In this document: positions 42,520 through 57,193 of the stretch, piece by piece
Numbering within the stretch: position 1 is the stretch's first letter
Layout: each line of letters opens with the position of its first letter
Source: Dryomyza anilis
Taxonomy: Eukaryota; Arthropoda; Insecta; Diptera; Dryomyzidae
Direction of reading: 5' to 3'
Assembly (NCBI GenBank): GCA_951804985.1
Contig: OX638136.1
Coordinates: forward strand, 8,435,852-8,499,851
DNA: 64,000 nucleotides
Notes under the pieces: generated by a model
Seen by the model: only the letters and a program-made list of their open reading frames with translations
What the model was told of the DNA's origin: nothing
Databases searched by the model: none
Position numbers and translations under genes: made by a program

Positions 42520-45432
42520 GTCATTCGGAAGCAAGATCCCTACCCCGACTAGCTAGTGCGTGCTACCGCTTCCGGATACTTTTCAAAACCGTTTATATTT
42601 TCATATCGTTGCATGCTACAGAGAAGAGAATTTTTTGAGATAATTAGTCCTAAGTATGATACAATTTCTGATGTTTTTGTATAATTTTTAATTATTTTAG
42701 GTTTTTCTATTGATTAATAAAATTTGTAATGGAGGTTTAAAAATATTATATTGTTTAATTTCGCGCTATTCATGTCTTAATTGGAGTTTAATAATGGTTT
42801 GCGATCATCATGGTAGGAAATACACATTGCATAGCAGGCATTTTGAGTTTGTGAAAACAGTCAGGCTTTCTATATTACATTGTACGCAGGAAAGTGAGCC
42901 CCTAGCAGGCAAAATCAGGCAGAAACATTTTATAGGAATTTCTGTTTTGAAATTTTAAAAATCATTTTAATAGTAGGCAACTGAAAAGGGAAATGTAATC
43001 TGCGAGTAGCAGGCAAACACATTGTATAGAATTTCTGTTTTAAAATTTTAAAAGTTTGATCAACAAGTTGTCGACAGAAAATTTTATTTACATTATTTCT
43101 GTTTTGAAGTTTTAAAAGCTTGATCGTTAAAAGCTTGAAGTTGTCGATAGAAAATGTTGTTTACAATGCTGCTGTTTTTTTTCATAGTCGGTCTAAGCCG
43201 ACCTTTGTGGTTACCATTCAAAGTGGTATCTTTTTTTAAAAAAGATGAATGCACGCCAAATTGAAATTGAAAATTTCAATTGGACCAATGCATATACTGT
43301 GTATATATTTGTGGTATAACAAACAAAACACAACAAAAAGCACGAAAAATAAGTATTTTAATGTTGCGACATAAAAAATAAACAAAAAGCTTTTACATGA
43401 GCTTTCGACCAACATTGTTTTAAATGTAAAGCATTTCAAACGCACAAACACTTAGGCATTTTGTTAATGTTGCCCTTCGTTGATCTAGATCATATGTTTA
43501 TGATCCGTACCTTTCCCTACCATTTTGCTTCCGGATTATTGCCCACCTTACCCTGCCTGAGCCTACCATTTTACTTACACCTGTTTGGCTACCATACGCT
43601 ACATATGCCTGCCATTCCCCTACCAATTTTGTTTTCATGCTATAGCAGGGAACTGGTATGTTCAAACAAGCCCCTAGCAGGCAAACGCATTTTGTGTAAG
43701 TTTTAGTTTTGAAGTTTTGAAAAGTATCTTTATAGCTAGAATATGGAAGGGAAAGGTAGCAGGCAAACACGTTGTATAGGAATTTTGATTTCAAATTTTA
43801 AAAAGCATTTTAAAGGTAGGAAAGTAAAAGAGAATTTTCAATAAAAAAAAAATGCAATTTAATAAAATAATAAAACTTATTAATTATAAATGTATCAATT
43901 TTGATATTCTTAAAAACTTTTGTTTACTTTAAATATTTTCGATTATCTTCAAATATTTTCGATTATTTTTGAATACTTACACTTAACGAAAAATTTCGTT
44001 TTCATATTAATCTATTTTTTTTTTTTTCAACATGTCACTCAGACTTACTACTGAAGATGTATCTCCCTCGGCGGTTAGTACAACAATATGTTGTATTTGT
44101 ACCTAAAGTGGTGGGACCTACAGTTAATTGCCGAATCCGAACGGCGGATGAGAGCTTTTCATAGGCAAAAATAACAAGATTGTTTCAGAAAAAAAAAATA
44201 TATATGAATAATATATAAATAAATATAATGAATTCTTATACATGCAAAACAAAGTGCATTACTCTGTAATGGAAATTTATTGTAATTTAATTTTGGTCAT
44301 CTTCAAAATACCGTTGCTATAATTAATTAGTACAACATTTTTTTAAATGTTTATGTATAAATAAAATTAAACCAAATTAATGCGATATGTGGTCGAATAT
44401 GACATTTTTGTTGTTAAAAATCATAAAAAGAAAAAAAGTAAAATTTTAACAGAAAAAAAAATCGTAAAATGGAAACTCTTAACATGCAAAGCTAAAACAA
44501 AATTATAAATGCACCATAAAGCACAAACCATAAATGTAACAATTTGCAGAAAAACCTGGTTCTTGATATTTTTGCACTATTTTTTTTTTTATTAGAGTAT
44601 TTCTATTATAATTAGATGTAATATACCCTATATTGAAAAAAATAAACATGAATATTGTTAATTAAATATAATACCTATAATTAAATGAAAAAAATATTTT
44701 TTTTTTCATTAATGCTTATTTAAAAATTACTCTTTTCAATTTTATTTGTTTTTTTTTTGCACTCACTATCTTTGAGATAATTAGTCCTAAGTACGCACAA
44801 ACACTTAGTCATTTTGTTAATGTTGCCCTTCGTTGATCTAGATCATATGTTTATGATCCGTACCTTTCCCTACCATTTTGCTTCCGGATTATTGCCCACC
44901 TTACCCTGCCTGAGCCTACCATTTTACTTACACCTGTTTGGCTACCATACGCTACATATGCCTGCCATTCCCCTACCAATTTTGTTTTCATGCTATAGCA
45001 GGGAACTGGTATGTTCAAACGAGCCCCTAGCAGGCAAACGCATTTTGTGTAAGTTTTGGTTTTGAAGTTTTGAAAAGTATCTTTATAGCTAGAATATTCC
45101 CTTCCATATTCTAGCTATAAAGGTAGTCTATCTGTAGCAGGCAAACACATTGTATAAGAATTTTGATTTGAAATTTTAAAAAGCATTTTAATAGTAGGGA
45201 ACTAAAAGGGATTTTTAAAATAAAATAAATAAATACAATTTAATAAAATAATAAAACTTAGTAAATAAATAAAACTTATTAGTTATAAATGAGTCAATTT
45301 TGATATTCTTGAATACAGTTGAAAACTTTTGAATATTTTGGATTACCTTCAAATATTTTCGATTATTTTTGAAAACTTACACTTAACGAAAAATTTCGTT
45401 TTCACATTTATCTATTTTTTTTATTTTAAAAC

Positions 45433-45835
45433 ATGTCACTCAGACTTACTACTGATGATTTATCTGCCTCGGCGGCTGGTGCAACAACATGTTGTATTTG
45501 AACGGTGAGAGCTTTTCATAGGCAAGAATGGAATGGGTTAAAAGTAACTTTTGTTATGTTATCATACTTCAAAAATAATAAAATGAGTGCGTTAATTTGA
45601 AAAAGAAAAGAAGAGCAAATATATCGAATGTGTAAAAGAAAAAAATATTAAACGAAATTAACTGAGAAAATGTTGTTAAAAAAATGTTGCCAAAGAATAA
45701 GTTTGCCTCAAGAGGCATGTTGCGACACACACAAAATTCTCTCAAAACCCACACAAACTTCGTAACATTTACAGGTCTGCGATTACACTCGGAACGTTGA
45801 AAGATCTTTCAACCTTGGAGCATCATCAGGAGAAT
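45433..45835 (+). pseudogene. Gene fragment, exon 1' and E2, U5
   Basis: Exon 1' 45433-45501 with TGA before the donor; E2 45775-45835 open. Same state as U4. Confidence 0.4.
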
Positions 45836-45923
45836 GTGAGTTTGTTCGCTCTTAATAACTCATATTGTATTACATTGTTTTTGTGTGTTACCAAAATCAA
45901 ATAAAGTTAATTACTGTTTCAGA

Positions 45924-46953
45924 CAGGGGTAGAAACCGGAACTATAAAAAGAACGTTTGACAATCGTTCCGATATTGTTCCGTTCCGGAACGAACGAAAA
46001 GCAAAAGTTCCGAGCGCAAACGTTTCAGTCGGAACTTTTGCTCAAAAGTTCCGGCTCAAAAGTTCCGATCGGAACTTTTGCATACAAAAAACGTTTGAAT
46101 CGTTCCTATCGCCATATGCACGCATACTGGTGCGTCATTGGAACTTTTTTGGGTGAATCTGTTCCTATGGGCCTAGATTCGCATCCTGGTGCGTCATTGG
46201 AACTTTTTCGGGTGAATCGCTTCATGTGGGCCTAGATACAGATCCTGGTGCGTCATTAGAACTTTTTAGTGTGAATCGCTTCCTGTGGGTCTAGATACGG
46301 ATCCTGGTGCGTTATTGAAACTTTTTTGGGTGAATCTCTTCCTGTGGGCCTAGATACGGATCCTGGTGCGTCATTGGAACTTTTTTGGGTGAATCGCATC
46401 CTGTGGGCCTAGATACGCATCCAGGTGCGTCATTGGAACTTTTTCGGGTGAATCGCTTCCTGTGGGCCTAGATACGGATCCTGGTGCGTCATTGGAACTT
46501 TTTTGGGTGAATCTCTTCCTGTGGGCCTAGATACGCATCCAGGTGCGCCATTGGAACTTTCCTGTGTGAATCTGTTCCTGTGGGCCTAGATACGCATCCT
46601 GGTGCGTCAGATTCATCGAAAAAAGTTCCAATGACGCACCAGGATCTGTATCTAGGCCCACAGGAAGCGATTCACCCGAAAAAATTCCACTGACGCACCT
46701 GGATGCGTATCTAGGTCCACAGGAAGCGATTCACCCAAAAAAAGTTCCAACGACACACCTAGATGTGAATCCATACACATTGGAACTTTTAAATGGAACG
46801 AATCAATCGTTCTTCATCGGAACGTTCTTTGTCGGAACGATTCAAACGTTTTTTGTATGCAAAAGTTCCGAGCGGAACTTTTGAGCAAAAGTTCCGATTA
46901 AAACGTTTGCGCTCGGAACTTTTGCTTTTCGTTCGTTCCGTTCCCAACCCCTG
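45924..46953. mobile_element. hAT-2 foldback element, U5 copy (1030 bp)
   Basis: Target GTTTCAGA at 45916-45923 and 46954-46961. Differs from U4 by single bases, for example CTGTTCCTATGGG and CGCATCCTG. Confidence 0.9.
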
Positions 46954-48324
46954 GTTTCAGAAAAAAAATATGTATGAATAATATATAAATAAATATAATT
47001 AATTCTTATACATGCAAAACAAAGTGCATTACTCTGTAATGGAAATTTATTGTTATTTGAAATTGGTCATCTTCAAAAAATATCGTTGCTATAATTAGTA
47101 CAACTTTTTTTAATGCTTATGTATAAATAAAACTAAATCGAATTAATGCGATATGTGGTCGAATATGACATTTTTGTTGTTAAAATCATAAAAATAAAAA
47201 AAGTAAAATTTTAAAAGAATAAAAAAAATCGTAAAATGGCAAATCTTAACATGCAAAGCTGAAACAAAATTATAAATGCACCTTAAAGCACAAACCATAA
47301 ATGCAACAATTTGCAGCAAAAACTGGTTCTTGTTTTTTTTTTTATTGGAGTATTTCTATTATAATTAGATGTAATATACCCTATATTGAAAACAATAAAC
47401 ATGAATATTGTTAATTAAATATTTTTTATTTACAGATTACTCTTTTCAATTTTAATTGTTTTTTTTTTTGCACGCACTATCTTTGAGATAATTAGTCCTA
47501 AGTATGATACAATTTCTGATGTTTCTGAGTTCCGAAAGTCACATAAATGAATACACATAATGACTCAGTCATGCATAATCCGCATAAGTTAGAAAGCACA
47601 CATTTAATTTTAGAACACACGACATGAGTGAGTAAGAGAAAAAAATCCGACTTACTCTCTACTCATAAATGGATAATCATCGGAGAGTAAAAACTTTACT
47701 ACTCATGAGTGCTGTCTTCAACTCATTTATTTTTCTCCTCACGAGGGAGTAGCATTACGCATTTTATCTTTTTCTCATATTCATAAAAGTACAAGGCCAA
47801 ATTGTATAAACATGGTGCTCATTTTTTGTATGTATGCAACGAGTAAGCGATGTTGCCATAATTCCCGATTTACATTGGCTGCATTCAGCGATCTCAACAG
47901 TTTCGAAATTGCCGTTTATAATTATTTAAGTTAAAATGTGATTGAATGTCATCGAATGTTATCGATAACAAAACATGGATAGGTCTTATTTTATGAATGA
48001 AATAGCACAATGGAAAAAGTTATTTAAAATCAATCCCAAATGATCCGACTTCCGTCTATGAATTAACACTCTCAAAGTCCACCATTTATGTGCACCATTA
48101 TCACGTGCGCGTTCGGAAAAAATATTTTGAATTTAAATTTGTTTAAAATTAGTTTTAAACTTAAAAACGTAATTTTTTAACTGTCAATATTTAAGAATAT
48201 TTCTTTTTTTTCCATATTTTTATTAATTTATGAACTCTCTTTTATAAATGCACTAATGCCAAAATCTACTCACAGCTCAGCCAACAAACTTTAAACAAAT
48301 TCGCAACGTTTTTCCAATTAATTG

Positions 48325-48550
48325 AATTTTAGTGTGGTGAGTTTAAGTGTGGTGATTTTTAGTGTGGTGAGTTTTAGTGTGGTGAGTTTTAGTGTCGTGA
48401 GTTTTGGTGTGGTGAGTGTAAGTGTGGTGAGTTTTAGTGTGGTGAATTTTAGTGTGGTGAATTATAGTGTGGTGGGTTTTAGTGTGGTGAATTTAAGGGT
48501 GAATTTTAGTGTTGTGAGTTTTAGTTTGGTTAGTTTTAGTGTGGTGAGTT
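48325..48550 (+). repeat. 15-bp minisatellite, U6
   Basis: Repeat number and frame as in U4, without the U5 deletion. Confidence 0.9.
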
Positions 48551-48699
48551 TGTTTTTCTTTTTCTTTCCTTTTTTTTTGTTTTTCATTTAGTTTGGATTG
48601 TGGTTTTATGTGATTGCTTTTGTTTTTGTATTTTTGTTTTTGTTTTGTGCTTTTGCTTTTTTGTTTTTAATTTTTTTTTTGTATTTGAGTTTTTTGTTT

Positions 48700-48938
48700 C
48701 ATGTTCGTAGCTGGTGAAAGGGCCGAGTTATATCGTATTGAAAGTTTATGATGTATGGGAGGTGCCACGCCCATTTGTTCAATCCCGCCCATATATAGCC
48801 TATCATTCCTTCCAGACCATACCGCATCTGTGGTAAAAATTTCAAGAAAATCGGATCAGCCGTTTAGACGGAGAAGCGGAACAAACGTACAAACGAACAA
48901 ACAGATTTATTATATTAATAGGATTATAATTATATATA
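48700..48938 (+). mobile_element. Non-LTR or SINE-like 3' tail, U6
   Basis: Identical in kind to U5, including CGCCCATTTG. Confidence 0.5.
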
Positions 48939-49768
48939 CATAATGACGTCGCTGTTTTAAAATCATGTAATATACGTATAAGTTTAGCAAAAATTAATCA
49001 TGATATCCACAAAAAATAATAAAAATGATTTGGTATTTGTTATATATGATTATAGCAGGGAAAAAATGTTTGGATTTTTAATTCGCTTTTATTTGTTATA
49101 ATACTTAGTAATTTAAAACGCGAGATATTTGCAAACCTTTTTTTCCCAAATTTTTTGACCACCTTATTGAAAGCTCGGTAAAAATGTTATTGGTTGTTAT
49201 CTCATAAAATGATGCATAGAAAATTTTAAAACCCACATTTTAGAATGTTGCAGGTCATTTCCAATAATATGCTTGAACATTTTTTTGCATATTTGGAATT
49301 TTATTTGAGGTTTATGTCAATCGATAGGCACTTTAAAAACAAACATTTAATGCCTTTACGTAAATATTTTATCTTGTACCTATAAAAAGTTATAGCAAAA
49401 AACAATATCAATTATATAATTTTACACAACATTTCAAAAATACCACAGATGGGAAGATTCCAACAGAAATGGCAACAATGATGCTAAACTTTGCAAGCCT
49501 GTACAGTAAGTAGATCAACGCATTCTCTTTGTCCTTGAACAAATATGAGTTGACGAAAAGAGAGAGTTTGCATGTGTAATGCGGATGAAGAGGTGAAACG
49601 CAAAACTCTCTTGTGAGTAGCAAAATCTCTACTCACAAAACGCGACTCTCTTATGAGTTGTGAGTTTGCCGTATATTTTCTGGCTACTCACTCATGAAGT
49701 GAGTAGCAACGAGAAAAAAATATTTTGCAAATCTCATGAGTTTGAGTGAGCGTGAGTGAGGAACTCTG

Positions 49769-50091
49769 CTTTTGAATAATAAAATTTTTAATGGAGGTTT
49801 AAATTTTTATATTGTTTAATTTCGCGCTATTCATGTCTTAATTAGAGTTTAACAATGGTTTGAGATCATCATGGTTTTTATTTTCAGGATTTACTGAAGA
49901 TGATCAAGGTTGGGAGGGAAATAGTTGTTGCACTAAAATCAATGCACAACATGTGTGGAAGTGTTTTGACGGAAATACTTATCTCTTTGGCTTTTAAAAT
50001 CTTTTACTTTTTGGAATGTTTCGGACATTTCAATCTATTTCTTTTGCACACACATTTAAATATTTCTTGCTGTAGCAACGTGCATCTTTAA
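49769..50091 (+). pseudogene. Exon-like segment E1, U6
   Basis: Open frame 49900-50091, same as U5. Confidence 0.35.
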
Positions 50092-52999
50092 GTCATTCGG
50101 AAGCAAGATCCCTACCCCGACTAGCTAGTGCGTGCTACCGCTTCCGGATACTTTTCAAAACCGTTTATATTTTCATATCGTTGCATGCTACAGAGAAGAG
50201 AATTTTTTGAGATAATTAGTCCTAAGTATGATACAATTTCTGATGTTTTTGTATAATTTTTAATTATTTTAGGTTTTTCTATTGATTAATAAAATTTGTA
50301 ATGGAGGTTTAAAAATATTATATTGTTTAATTTCGCGCTATTCATGTCTTAATTGGAGTTTAATAATGGTTTGCGATCATCATGGTAGGAAATACACATT
50401 GCATAGCAGGCATTTTGAGTTTGTGAAAACAGTCAGGCTTTCTATATTACATTGTACGCAGGAAAGTGAGCCCCTAGCAGGCAAAATCAGGCAGAAACAT
50501 TTTATAGGAATTTCTGTTTTGAAATTTTAAAAATCATTTTAATAGTAGGCAACTGAAAAGGGAAATGTAATCTGCGAGTAGCAGGCAAACACATTGTATA
50601 GAATTTCTGTTTTAAAATTTTAAAAGTTTGATCAACAAGTTGTCGACAGAAAATTTTATTTACATTATTTCTGTTTTGAAGTTTTAAAAGCTTGATCGTT
50701 AAAAGCTTGAAGTTGTCGATAGAAAATGTTGTTTACAATGCTGCTGTTTTTTTTCATAGTCGGTCTAAGCCGACCTTTGTGGTTCAAAGTGGTATCTTTT
50801 TTTAAAAAAGATGAATGCACGCCAAATTGAAATTGAAAATTTCAATTGGACCAATGCATATACTGTGTATATATTTGTGGTATAACAAACAAAACACAAC
50901 AAAAAGCACGAAAAATAAGTATTTTAATGTTGCGACATAAAAAATAAACAAAAAGCTTTTACATGAGCTTTCGACCAACATTGTTTTAAATGTAAAGCAT
51001 TTCAAACGCACAAACACTTAGGCATTTTGTTAATGTTGCCCTTCGTTGATCTAGATCATATGTTTATGATCCGTACCTTTCCCTACCATTTTGCTTCCGG
51101 ATTATTGCCCACCTTACCCTGCCTGAGCCTACCATTTTACTTACACCTGTTTGGCTACCATACGCTACATATGCCTGCCATTCCCCTACCAATTTTGTTT
51201 TCATGCTATAGCAGGGAACTGGTATGTTCAAACAAGCCCCTAGCAGGCAAACGCATTTTGTGTAAGTTTTAGTTTTGAAGTTTTGAAAAGTATCTTTATA
51301 GCTAGAATATGGAAGGGAAAGGTAGCAGGCAAACACGTTGTATAGGAATTTTGATTTCAAATTTTAAAAGCATTTTAAAGGTAGGAAAGTAAAAGAGAAT
51401 TTTCAATAAAAAAAAAATGCAATTTAATAAAATAATAAAACTTATTAATTATAAATGTATCAATTTTGATATTCTTAAAAACTTTTGTTTACTTTAAATA
51501 TTTTCGATTATCTTCAAATATTTTCGATTATTTTTGAATACTTACACTTAACGAAAAATTTCGTTTTCATATTAATCTATTTTTTTTTATTTTGCAACAT
51601 GTCACTCAGACTTACTACTGAAGATGTATCTCCCTCGGCGGTTAGTACAACAATATGTTGTATTTGTACCTAAAGTGGTGGGACCTACAGTTAATTGCCG
51701 AATCCGAACGGCGGATGAGAGCTTTTCATAGGCAAAAATAACAAGATTGTTTCAGAAAAAAAAAAATATATATGAATAATATATAAATAAATATAATGAA
51801 TTCTTATACATGCAAAACAAAGTGCATTACTCTGTAATGGAAATTTATTGTAATTTAATTTTGGTCATCTTCAAAATACCGTTGCTATAATTAATTAGTA
51901 CAACATTTTTTTAAATGTTTATGTATAAATAAAATTAAACCAAATTAATGCGATATGTGGTCGAATATGACATTTTTGTTGTTAAAAATCATAAAAAGAA
52001 AAAAAGTAAAATTTTAACAGAAAAAAAAATCGTAAAATGGAAACTCTTAACATGCAAAGCTAAAACAAAATTATAAATGCACCATAAAGCACAAACCATA
52101 AATGTAACAATTTGCAGAAAAACCTGGTTCTTGATATTTTTGCACTATTTTTTTTTTATTAGAGTATTTCTATTATAATTAGATGTAATATACCCTATAT
52201 TGAAAAAAATAAACATGAATATTGTTAATTAAATATAATACCTATAATTAAATGAAAAAAATATTTTTTTTTTCATTAATGCTTATTTAAAAATTACTCT
52301 TTTCAATTTTATTTGTTTTTTTTTTGCACTCACTATCTTTGAGATAATTAGTCCTAAGTACGCACAAACACTTAGTCATTTTGTTAATGTTGCCCTTCGT
52401 TGATCTAGATCATATGTTTATGATCCGTACCTTTCCCTACCATTTTGCTTCCGGATTATTGCCCACCTTACCCTGCCTGAGCCTACCATTTTACTTACAC
52501 CTGTTTGGCTACCATACGCTACATATGCCTGCCATTCCCCTACCAATTTTGTTTTCATGCTATAGCAGGGAACTGGTATGTTCAAACGAGCCCCTAGCAG
52601 GCAAACGCATTTTGTGTAAGTTTTGGTTTTGAAGTTTTGAAAAGTATCTTTATAGCTAGAATATTCCCTTCCATATTCTAGCTATAAAGGTAGTCTATCT
52701 GTAGCAGGCAAACACATTGTATAAGAATTTTGATTTGAAATTTTAAAAAGCATTTTAATAGTAGGGAACTAAAAGGGATTTTTAAAATAAAATAAATAAA
52801 TACAATTTAATAAAATAATAAAACTTAGTAAATAAATAAAACTTATTAGTTATAAATGAGTCAATTTTGATATTCTTGAATACAGTTGAAAACTTTTGAA
52901 TATTTTGGATTACCTTCAAATATTTTCGATTATTTTTGAAAACTTACACTTAACGAAAAATTTCGTTTTCACATTTATCTATTTTTTTTATTTTAAAAC

Positions 53000-53354
53000 A
53001 TGTCACTCAGACTTACTACTGATGATTTATCTGCCTCGGCGGCTGGTGCAACAACATGTTGTATTTGAACGGTGAGAGCTTTTCATAGGCAAGAATGGAA
53101 TGGGTTAAAAGTAACTTTTGTTATGTTATCATACTTCAAAAATAATAAAATGAGTGCGTTAATTTGAAAAAGAAAAGAAGAGCAAATATATCGAATGTGT
53201 AAAAGAAAAAAAAGAATAAGTTTGCCTCAAGAGGCATGTTGCGACACACACAAAATTCTCTCAAAACCCACACAAACTTCGTAACATTTACAGGTCTGCG
53301 AATACACTCGGAACGTTGAAAGATCTTTCAACCTTGGAGCATCATCAGGAGAAT
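53000..53354 (+). pseudogene. Gene fragment, exon 1' and E2, U6
   Basis: Exon 1' 53000-53068 with TGA; E2 53294-53354 with GCGAATAC (Asp to Glu). The intron between has lost about 40 bp (AAAAGAATAAG fusion near 53212). Confidence 0.4.
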
Positions 53355-53442
53355 GTGAGTTTGTTCGCTCTTAATAACTCATATTGTATTACATTGTTTT
53401 TGTGTGTTACCAAAATCAAATAAAGTTAATTACTGTTTCAGA

Positions 53443-54472
53443 CAGGGGTAGAAACCGGAACTATAAAAAGAACGTTTGACAATCGTTCCGATATTGTTCC
53501 GTTCCGGAACGAACGAAAAGCAAAAGTTCCGAGCGCAAACGTTTCAGTCGGAACTTTTGCTCAAAAGTTCCGGCTCAAAAGTTCCGATCGGAACTTTTGC
53601 ATACAAAAAACGTTTGAATCGTTCCTATCGCCATATGCACGCATACTGGTGCGTCATTGGAACTTTTTTGGGTGAATCTGTTCCTGTGGGCCTAGATTCG
53701 CATCCTGGTGCGTCATTGGAACTTTTTCGGGTGAATCGCTTCATGTGGGCCTAGATACAGATCCTGGTGCGTCATTAGAACTTTTTAGTGTGAATCGCTT
53801 CCTGTGGGTCTAGATACGGATCCTGGTGCGTTATTGAAACTTTTTTGGGTGAATCTCTTCCTGTGGGCCTAGATACGGATCCTGGTGCGTCATTGGAACT
53901 TTTTTGGGTGAATCGCTTCCTGTGGGCCTAGATACGCATCCAGGTGCGTCATTGGAACTTTTTCGGGTGAATCGCTTCCTGTGGGCCTAGATACGGATCC
54001 TGGTGCGTCATTGGAACTTTTTTGGGTGAATCTCTTCCTGTGGGCCTAGATACGCATCCAGGTGCGCCATTGGAACTTTCCTGTGTGAATCTGTTCCTGT
54101 GGGCCTAGATACGCATCCTGGTGCGTCAGATTCATCGAAAAAAGTTCCAATGACGCACCAGGATCTGTATCTAGGCCCACAGGAAGCGATTCACCCGAAA
54201 AAATTCCACTGACGCACCTGGATGCGTATCTAGGTCCACAGGAAGCGATTCACCCAAAAAAAGTTCCAACGACACACCTAGATGTGAATCCATACACATT
54301 GGAACTTTTAAATGGAACGAATCAATCGTTCTTCATCGGAACGTTCTTTGTCGGAACGATTCAAACGTTTTTTGTATGCAAAAGTTCCGAGCGGAACTTT
54401 TGAGCAAAAGTTCCGATTAAAACGTTTGCGCTCGGAACTTTTGCTTTTCGTTCGTTCCGTTCCCAACCCCTG
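53443..54472. mobile_element. hAT-2 foldback element, U6 copy (1030 bp)
   Basis: Target GTTTCAGA at 53435-53442 and 54473-54480; same repeat number as U4 and U5. Confidence 0.9.
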
Positions 54473-55887
54473 GTTTCAGAAAAAAAATATGTATGAATAA
54501 TATATAAATAAATATAATTAATTCTTATACATGCAAAACAAAGTGCATTACTCTGTAATGGAAATTTATTGTTATTTGAAATTGGTCATCTTCAAAAAAT
54601 ATCGTTGCTATAATTAGTACAACTTTTTTTAATGCTTATGTATAAATAAAACTAAATCGAATTAATGCGATATGTGGTCGAATATGACATTTTTGTTGTT
54701 AAAATCATAAAAATAAAAAAAGTAAAATGTTAAAAGAATAAAAAAAATCGTAAAATGGCAAATCTTAACATGCAAAGCTGAAACAAAATTATAAATGCAC
54801 CTTAAAGCACAAACCATAAATGCAACAATTTGCAGCAAAAACTGGTTCTTGTTTTTTTTTTTATTGGAGTATTTCTATTATAATTAGATGTAATATACCC
54901 TATATTGAAAACAATAAACATGAATATTGTTAATTAAATATAATACCTATAATTAAATGAAAAAATATATTTTTTTTTTCATTAATGCTTATTTACAGAT
55001 TACTCTTTTCAATTTTAATTGTTTTTTTTTTTGCACGCACTATCTTTGAGATAATTAGTCCTAAGTATGATACAATTTCTGATGTTTCTGAGTTCCGAAA
55101 GTCACATAAATGAATACACATAATGACTCAGTCATGCATAATCCGCATAAGTTAGAAAGCACACATTTAATTTTAGAACACACGACATGAGTGAGTAAGA
55201 GAAAAAAATCCGACTTACTCTCTACTCATAAATGGATAATCATCGGAGAGTAAAAACTTTACTACTCATGAGTGCTGTCTTCAACTCATTTATTTTTCTC
55301 CTCACGAGGGAGTAGCATTACGCATTTTATCTTTTTCTCATATTCATAAAAGTACAAGGCCAAATTGTATAAACATGGTGCTCATTTTTTGTATGTATGC
55401 AACGAGTAAGCGATGTTGCCATAATTCCCGATTTACATTGGCTGCATTCAGCGATCTCAACAGTTTCGAAATTGCCGTTTATAATTATTTAAGTTAAAAT
55501 GTGATTGAATGTCATCGAATGTTATATATAACAAAACATGGATAGGTCTTATTTTATGAATGAAATAGCACAATGGAAAAAGTTATTTAAAATCAATCCC
55601 AAATGATCCGACTTCCGTCTATGAATTAACACTCTCAAAGTCCACCATTTATGTGCACCATTATCACGTGCGCGTTCGGAAAAAATATTTTGAATTTAAA
55701 TTTGTTTAAAATTAGTTTTAAACTTAAAAACGTAATTTTTTAACTGTCAATATTTAAGAATATTTCTTTTTTTTCCATATTTTTATTAATTTATGAACTC
55801 TCTTTTATAAATGCACTAATGCCAAAATCTACTCACAGCTCAGCCAACAAACTTTAAACAAATTCGCAACGTTTTTCCAATTAATTG

Positions 55888-55974
55888 AATTTTAGTGTGG
55901 TGAGTTTAAGTGTGGTGATTTTTAGTGTGGTGAGTTTTAGTGTGGTGAGTTTTAGTGTCGTAGTGTGGTGAGTT
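55888..55974 (+). repeat. 15-bp minisatellite, contracted, U7
   Basis: Only about six units remain; the array is cut at GTGTCGTAGTGTGG, joining a middle repeat to the last one. Confidence 0.9.
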
Positions 55975-56123
55975 TGTTTTTCTTTTTCTTTCCTTTTTTT
56001 TTGTTTTTCATTTAGTTTGGATTGTGGTTTTAAGTGATTGCTTTTGTTTTTGTATTTTTGTTTTTGTTTTGTGCTTTTGCTTTTTTGTTTTTAATTTTTT
56101 TTTTGTGTTTGAGTTTTTTGTTT

Positions 56124-56362
56124 CATGTTCGTAGCTGGTGAAAGGGCCGAGTTATATCGTATTGAAAGTTTATGATGTATGGGAGGTGCCACGCCTATTT
56201 ATTCAATCCCGCCCATATATAGCCTATCATTCCTTCCAGACCATACCGCATCTGTGGTAAAAATTTCAAGAAAATCGGATCAGCCGTTTAGACGGAGAAG
56301 CGGAACAAACGTACAAACGAACAAACAGATTTATTATATTAATAGGATTATAATTATATATA
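56124..56362 (+). mobile_element. Non-LTR or SINE-like 3' tail, U7
   Basis: CGCCTATTTATTC variant, as in U2 and U3 rather than U5 and U6. Confidence 0.5.
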
Positions 56363-57193
56363 CATAATGACGTCGCTGTTTTAAAAATCATGTAATATAC
56401 GTATAAATTTAGCAAAAATTAATCATGATATCCACAAAAAATAATAAAAATGATTTGGTATTTGTTATATATGATTATAGCAGGGAAAAAATGTTTGGAT
56501 TTTTATTTCGCTTTTATTTGTTATAATACTTAGTAATTTAAAACGCGAGATATTTGCAAACCTTTTTTTCCCAAATTTTTTGACCACCTTATTGAAAGCT
56601 CGGTAAAAATGTTATTGGTTGTTATCTCATAAAATGATGCATAGAAAATTTTAAAACCCACATTTTAGAATGTTGCAGGTCATTTCCAATAATATGCTTG
56701 AACATTTGTTTGCATATTTGGAATTTTATTTGAGGTTTATGTCAATCGATAGGCACTTTAAAAACAAACATTTAATGCCTTTACGTAAATATTTTATCTT
56801 GTACCTATAAAAAGTTATAGCAAAAAACAATATCAATTATATAATTTTACACAACATTTCAAAAATACCACAGATGGGAAGATTCCAACAGAAATGGCAA
56901 CAATGATGCTAAACTTTGCAAGCCTGTACAGTAAGTAGATCAACGCATTCTCTTTGTCCTTGAACAAATATGAGTTGACGAAAAGAGAGAGTTTGCATGT
57001 GTAATGCGGATGAAGAGGTGAAACGCAAAACTCTCTTGTGAGTAGCAAAATCTCTACTCACAAAACGCGACTCTCTTATGAGTTGTGAGTTTGCCGTATA
57101 TTTTCTGGCTACTCACTCATGAAGTGAGTAGCAACGAGAAAAAAATATTTTGCAAATCTCATGAGTTTGAGTGAGCGTGAGTGAGGAACTCTG

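Larger units (their letters stand above)
39962..47526. repeat. Tandem macro-unit U5 (7565 bp)
   Basis: hAT-1 39962-42196, E1 to 42519, B about 43020-43830, exon 1 44032-44106, second B tail about 44794-45210, exon 1' 45433-45501, E2 45775-45835, hAT-2 45924-46953, AT-rich spacers 44183-44793 and 46962-47526. Nearly identical to U4's right half and to U6. Confidence 0.93.
47527..49768. mobile_element. hAT-1, U6 copy, left terminus truncated
   Basis: Starts GAGTTCCG after CTGATGTTTCT; right CTTTTGAA kept at 49769-49776. Confidence 0.9.
47527..55089. repeat. Tandem macro-unit U6 (7563 bp)
   Basis: hAT-1 47527-49768, E1 to 50091, B about 50590-51400 (lacking TTACCA near 50783), exon 1 51599-51673, second B tail about 52360-52775, exon 1' 53000-53068, E2 53294-53354, hAT-2 53443-54472, AT-rich spacers 51751-52359 and 54481-55089. 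The second spacer keeps a TATAATACCTATAATTAAATG segment that U4 and U5 lack. Confidence 0.93.
55090..57193. mobile_element. hAT-1, U7 copy, left truncated and minisatellite collapsed
   Basis: Same left truncation as U5 and U6, and shorter because most 15-bp repeats are lost. A GATA-to-TATA change (GTTATATATAAC near 55522) also distinguishes it. Confidence 0.9.
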